From: Paenibacillus piri
GTDB lineage: Bacteria > Bacillota > Bacilli > Paenibacillales > NBRC-103111
Direction of reading: 5' to 3'
DNA: 64,000 bases
Assembly (NCBI RefSeq): GCF_004354045.1
Contig: NZ_SMRT01000012.1
Coordinates: 124,001-188,000, forward strand
Of the stretch, positions 60,389 to 64,000 are shown piece by piece; positions within the stretch are counted from its first letter, which is position 1, and every line of letters starts with the position of its first letter. The notes under the pieces were generated by a model. That model saw only the letters and a list, made by a program, of their open reading frames with translations, did no database searches and was not told the DNA's origin. A program made the translations under genes and the position numbers.

Positions 60389-61525
60389 ATGAAAATTATT
60401 GATGTCAAAACGTTCGTTGTAGGCAACCCGTGGAAAAATTGGGTGTTCGTGAAGCTGTATACCGACGAAGGCATTACCGGTGTCGGGGAAGCGACCGGCG
60501 GGTTGCAGACGAGGCCGAACGAGGCTTCGGTTCATGAGCTGAAGCCGCTGTTTATCGGCAAAGATCCGTGCAATGTCAATGAAATTATGGATCATATGCG
60601 CAAAGGCTTGTTTCTCGGCTATTCGACCGCAATGTCGGGGATCGAGCAGGCGTGCTGGGACATTCTCGGCAAAAGCTTGGGCGTTCCGGTGTGGAAGCTG
60701 CTGGGCGGCAAAATGCGGCCATCGATCCGCGCTTATGCGAACGGCTGGTACCGCGGTCCGCGCGACCCGCAGTTTTTCGCCGAAGCGGCACTGCGCGTCG
60801 TCGAAATGGGCTATACGGCGCTGAAGTTCGATCCGTTCGGCCATGCGTATCGATTTATGGAGCTGAGCGAGGAGCGGCTGTCGCTGAATATTGTCCGCGC
60901 GGTTCGGGAAGCCGTCGGGGACAAGGTCGATCTTCTGATCGAAGGCCACGACCGGTTTTCCGTCAGCACGGCCGTCAAGCTGGGGCATGCGCTGGCCGAA
61001 TTCAATCCGATGTGGTTCGAGACGCCGGTCATGTCGACCGATGTGGAAGCGACGATCGCGGTGGCGCGTCAAATTCCGATTCCCGTCGCCAGCGGAGAAC
61101 GATTCGATGCGCTGGAGAAATTTTCGCAGCTGCTGGGCAGCAAGGCCGTCAGCATCGCCCAGCCCGAGGTGCTCAAAATCGGCGGCATCGGAGGGATGAT
61201 GAAGGCGGCGGCGATCGCCGAATCGCATGAAAGCTTCATTGCACCGCATAATGCGCAGAGCCCGCTGTGCACGGTCGTCAATACGCATATCGGCGCAGCC
61301 GTGCCGAATTTGCTCATCCAGGAATGCTTCGACGATACGAATGTCGAATGGTCACGCCGGATCATGACCGGCACGGTCGGCGTAAAGGACGGCTATATTG
61401 AAATTCCGGATGCGCCCGGGCTCGGCGTAGAACTGAATGAAGACGAAATGGCCAAATATCCGTACGGCGACCAAAACTTTTTAAGACTGTTCGATGCGGG
61501 ATGGGAGAAGCGGCGGGATAGCTGA
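60389..61525 (+). CDS. Mandelate racemase/enolase-superfamily sugar-acid dehydratase
   Basis: A 378-residue enolase-superfamily protein of the galactonate-dehydratase type. Metal ligands are E185 (IEGHDRF, with H187), E211 (ETPVMS) and E237 (SGERFD); H287 (APHNAQSP) is the other catalytic base, and K147 (ALKFDPFG) is in the usual KxD site. The first metal ligand is Glu rather than Asp. It would dehydrate a hexonate or similar acid to a 2-keto-3-deoxy acid, which the DapA-type enzyme could then cleave. GTAGGAGG precedes ATG. Confidence 0.9.
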   Translation: MKIIDVKTFVVGNPWKNWVFVKLYTDEGITGVGEATGGLQTRPNEASVHELKPLFIGKDPCNVNEIMDHMRKGLFLGYSTAMSGIEQACWDILGKSLGVPVWKLLGGKMRPSIRAYANGWYRGPRDPQFFAEAALRVVEMGYTALKFDPFGHAYRFMELSEERLSLNIVRAVREAVGDKVDLLIEGHDRFSVSTAVKLGHALAEFNPMWFETPVMSTDVEATIAVARQIPIPVASGERFDALEKFSQLLGSKAVSIAQPEVLKIGGIGGMMKAAAIAESHESFIAPHNAQSPLCTVVNTHIGAAVPNLLIQECFDDTNVEWSRRIMTGTVGVKDGYIEIPDAPGLGVELNEDEMAKYPYGDQNFLRLFDAGWEKRRDS

Positions 61526-61553
61526 CCGAGTTGATGAACAAGGAGCGACCCAA

Positions 61554-62912
61554 ATGGAAACAAGCGTGAAAATTTCAATTATCGGTGCCGGGAGCGCGCA
61601 GTTTTCGGCGGGTATAGTCCGCGATTTGTGCATCAATCCCGGCTTGCGCGGAAGCCATATTACGCTGATGGATATCGACGAGAATCGGCTCGATTTCGTA
61701 TGGCGGCTGGCCAATCGGTTATCCGGCGAATTGAAGGCGGAGATCGGCTTTTCCAAAACGACCGACCGCCGGATCGCGCTTCAGGGCGCGGATTTTGTGC
61801 TCAATACGGCCCAGGCGGGCGGGCATCAATGGGCCGAGGATCAGCGGAAGCTCGGCGAAAAGCACGGCTATTACCGCGGCACGAAGCTGCATAATTTTCC
61901 GCAAATGCAGCTGTTTTTGGACGTGGCCCGCGATATGGAACGGATGTGCCCGAACGCCTGGCTGATCCAGTCGGCCAATCCGGTGTTCGAAGGCTGCTCG
62001 CTGATGCACCGCGAAACGAATCTTCGAATTTTAGGGCTGTGCCACGGTCATTACGGCTATTTGGAAATTGCCCATGCACTTGGCTTGGAGCCCGAGCATG
62101 TCAGCGCGCGGACGCAAGGCTTCAATCATTGGATATGGATGACCGACTTCCGGTACAAGGGGAAGGATGCCTATCCGCTGCTGGACGAATGGATCGAGAC
62201 GAAGGCCGAAGCGTATTGGGCGCAAAACGAATTTGAATTTTGGGATAACCAGTTGTCCCGGGCCGCCATTCATTTGTACCGGACGTTCGGGTTGATGCCG
62301 ATCGGCGATACGCCCCGCACCTGCGAAAACCAGGGGATCGGCTGGTGGCTGCATACCGATCTGGCGACGAAGCAGCATTGGTACGGAGCTCTCGGCGGCT
62401 TCGATTCCGAGCTCGGCTGGCAGGCGTACCTCGACCGGCTGCAGCATAAGGTCGCCGATATCGAGCAGGCCGTAACGGACGAAAGCAAGCCGGTTACGGG
62501 CATATTCCCGCCGGTTCAAAGCAAGGAGCAGATTGTCCCAATCATTCATGCTCTAGTGAACGATACGGAAGGCATGTTTCAGGTCAATATTCCGAACCGT
62601 GGCGGCATCGTCAAGGGCTTCCCCGACAATCTCGTCGTAGAATGCCAAGGCGTAGTGAGCGGTGCCGGCATCCGCGGCTTGAACCAGCCGCCGCTGCCCG
62701 CGAAGCTGATGGCCGGTGCGATGATCCCCCGCTGGAGCCAGGCGGAATGCATGATTGAGGCTATGCGTTTGTGCGACTATGGGCTGCTGCTGTCATGCCT
62801 GCTGATGGATCACCGCACCCGCAGCCTGCAGCAGGCTGAACAATATTTGCAGGAATGGTTCGCCGATCCCCGCAATGCGTCTTTGGCGCGCGCGTTCGGC
62901 GTCCTTCGTTAA
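61554..62912 (+). CDS. GH4 glycosidase, first of a tandem pair
   Basis: A 452-residue family-4 glycoside hydrolase, cytoplasmic, using NAD and a divalent metal. The NAD loop is IIGAGSAQF (9-17). Metal ligands are C163 in GLCHGHYG and H192 in GFNHWIW. GH4 acts by oxidation-elimination at C3; LplD-type members cut alpha-galacturonides. Context with a sugar-acid dehydratase favours a uronide substrate. ATG 61554 follows AAGGAGCGACC. The paralog follows 24 bases after the stop. Confidence 0.9.
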   Translation: METSVKISIIGAGSAQFSAGIVRDLCINPGLRGSHITLMDIDENRLDFVWRLANRLSGELKAEIGFSKTTDRRIALQGADFVLNTAQAGGHQWAEDQRKLGEKHGYYRGTKLHNFPQMQLFLDVARDMERMCPNAWLIQSANPVFEGCSLMHRETNLRILGLCHGHYGYLEIAHALGLEPEHVSARTQGFNHWIWMTDFRYKGKDAYPLLDEWIETKAEAYWAQNEFEFWDNQLSRAAIHLYRTFGLMPIGDTPRTCENQGIGWWLHTDLATKQHWYGALGGFDSELGWQAYLDRLQHKVADIEQAVTDESKPVTGIFPPVQSKEQIVPIIHALVNDTEGMFQVNIPNRGGIVKGFPDNLVVECQGVVSGAGIRGLNQPPLPAKLMAGAMIPRWSQAECMIEAMRLCDYGLLLSCLLMDHRTRSLQQAEQYLQEWFADPRNASLARAFGVLR

Positions 62913-62936
62913 CGGAAGCCGGGAGGCGAGGTTCAT

Positions 62937-64000
62937 ATGGATTCAAGTGTAAAAATTACAATTATTGGAGCGGGCAGCGCGCAGTTTTCCGCCGAAATCA
63001 TTAGAGATTTATGCGTCAGTCCGGGCTTGCAGGGCAGTCACGTCGCGCTGATGGACATTCACGAGCAGCGGCTCGAAATGGTATACCGGCTGGCTCGACG
63101 GCTTGCGGCCGAGATTGGGGCGGAGATCGGCTTTTCAAAAACGACGAACCGCGAAGCGGCGCTTCGGGGCGCGGACTTTGTCATCAATACCGCGCAGACG
63201 GGGGGACATGGCTGGACCGAAGCGCAGCGAGTTTTGGCTGAAAAGCACGGCTATTACCGCGGAGCGCGGCTGCATGATTTTCCGCAAATGGCTCTGTTTC
63301 TCGAGGTGGCCCGGGATGTGGAGCGGTTGTGTCCTCATGCGTGGCTGATTCAGTCGGCCAATCCGGTATTCGAAGGCTGCACGCTGATGCACCGCGAGAC
63401 GAAGGTAAAGGTGCTCGGGCTGTGCCACGGCCATTACGGCTATTTGCAGATCGCCCGGGTGCTCGGCCTCGATCCGGAGTTCGTTACCGCGGAGACGAAA
63501 GGCTTCAACCATTGGATATGGCTGACCGATTTCCGCTACAAAGGCGAAGACGCGTATCCACTGCTCGATGAATGGATCGACAAGCATGCCGAAGCGTACT
63601 GGGCGCAGGATAACTTCGAATTCCACGATACTCAAATGTCGCGGGCCGCGATCGATCAATATAAGCTGTACGGCTTGATGCCGATCGGCGATACGCCCCG
63701 GTTTGCCGGCTGGTGGTATCATACCGATCTGGCGGCGAAGCAGCGTTGGTACGGATCGCTCGGCGGCTTCGACTCGGAGCGCGGCTGGCAGCGCTATCTT
63801 CATAAAATGGAAGGCAACGTGCGGCAAATCGAACGGGCCGTTACGGACGAAGCCGGCAGAGTGACGGACATTTTCCGCCCGGTTCAGGGCCGGGAGCAAA
63901 TCGTGCCGATCATCGACTCTCTGGTCAACGATAACGAATGCTGCTACCAGGTGAATATTCCGAACGAGGGTCAGCTCGTTCAGGGCTTCCCGGACGATCT
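62937..64000 (+). CDS. GH4 glycosidase, second of a tandem pair, 3' partial
   Basis: The frame from ATG 62937 (after GGGAGGCGAGG) is open to the end of the window. It encodes MDSSVKITIIGAGSAQFSAE and continues with the same motifs as the upstream gene: NTAQTGGHGW, GLCHGHYG and GFNHWIW. The two proteins are clearly paralogs by duplication. The second lacks a few residues near the ENQGIGWW region of the first (it reads FAGWWYHT). Different anomers or sugars may explain keeping both. Confidence 0.9.
   Translation, partial: MDSSVKITIIGAGSAQFSAEIIRDLCVSPGLQGSHVALMDIHEQRLEMVYRLARRLAAEIGAEIGFSKTTNREAALRGADFVINTAQTGGHGWTEAQRVLAEKHGYYRGARLHDFPQMALFLEVARDVERLCPHAWLIQSANPVFEGCTLMHRETKVKVLGLCHGHYGYLQIARVLGLDPEFVTAETKGFNHWIWLTDFRYKGEDAYPLLDEWIDKHAEAYWAQDNFEFHDTQMSRAAIDQYKLYGLMPIGDTPRFAGWWYHTDLAAKQRWYGSLGGFDSERGWQRYLHKMEGNVRQIERAVTDEAGRVTDIFRPVQGREQIVPIIDSLVNDNECCYQVNIPNEGQLVQGFPDD

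Noticed and set aside
63135-63899. 254-codon frame on the minus strand near the window end
   Set aside because: It is the antisense of the second GH4 gene, whose frame is complete with NAD and metal motifs.

Overview
The window reads as chromosomal DNA of a low-to-mid-GC Gram-positive bacterium, most likely Paenibacillus or a close relative. The signs are strong purine-rich ribosome binding sites, frequent TTG/GTG starts, consensus sigma-A promoters, a CIRCE element, a T-box leader, sugar ABC importers without their own ATPase, and many one-component regulators (RpiR, AraC, TetR, PadR, MerR, HxlR, IclR). No rRNA, tRNA, CRISPR array or intact transposase gene was seen.

Layout. (1) 1-12.7 kb: a long co-directional operon with a dipeptide/oligopeptide ABC importer, an amidohydrolase, a threonine-synthase-like PLP enzyme, an M20 peptidase, a beta-lactamase-fold serine hydrolase, a dipeptide epimerase, RidA and alanine dehydrogenase. 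It looks like peptide uptake and breakdown, plausibly of cell-wall peptides, ending in alanine oxidation. (2) 12.7-16 kb: an SRPBCC gene behind a decayed ArsR gene with its operator still present, then htpG under a CIRCE element. (3) 16-24.2 kb: an RpiR regulator and a catabolic operon (RraA-like aldolase, NAD-dependent dehydrogenase, TTT-type carboxylate transporter with a frame-split TctA, Ldh-family dehydrogenase). Matching palindromes precede the regulator and the operon. A TerC-like gene follows. (4) 24.2-44.3 kb: an accessory region of small regulator/effector sets: AraC + VOC, TetR + MMPL exporter with shared operators, DinB, hydrolase, DoxX, PadR + MFS, a 1031-residue hybrid kinase, TetR + DUF2269 + DoxX, MerR/TipAS, HxlR + VOC + MFS, SDR + TetR. 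It holds gene remnants and two kinds of dispersed structured repeat. (5) 44.3-53.5 kb: T-box-controlled 2-isopropylmalate synthase, an unlisted 58-residue membrane protein, DedA + lipid glycosyltransferase, a DUF1648 protein, an isolated 60-residue secreted- or RiPP-like peptide gene, several small membrane proteins and a two-component system. (6) 53.7-64 kb: a PhyH-family dioxygenase, an AraC remnant, a sugar ABC importer divergent from an IclR regulator, and an aldolase, an enolase-superfamily dehydratase and two tandem GH4 glycosidases. This suggests uptake and breakdown of a uronic-acid-containing oligosaccharide.

The most interesting items are: paired operators that tie regulators to targets; a 116-118 bp repeat in two copies that can fold in two mutually exclusive ways, one copy placed directly behind a sigma-A promoter; a 156-159 bp cruciform repeat in two copies; a possible MITE at 17.0-17.45 kb; the orphan peptide gene at 49.45 kb; and the small membrane protein gene at 46.4 kb. 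All functional statements rest on reading the sequence and on family knowledge; no database search was run.
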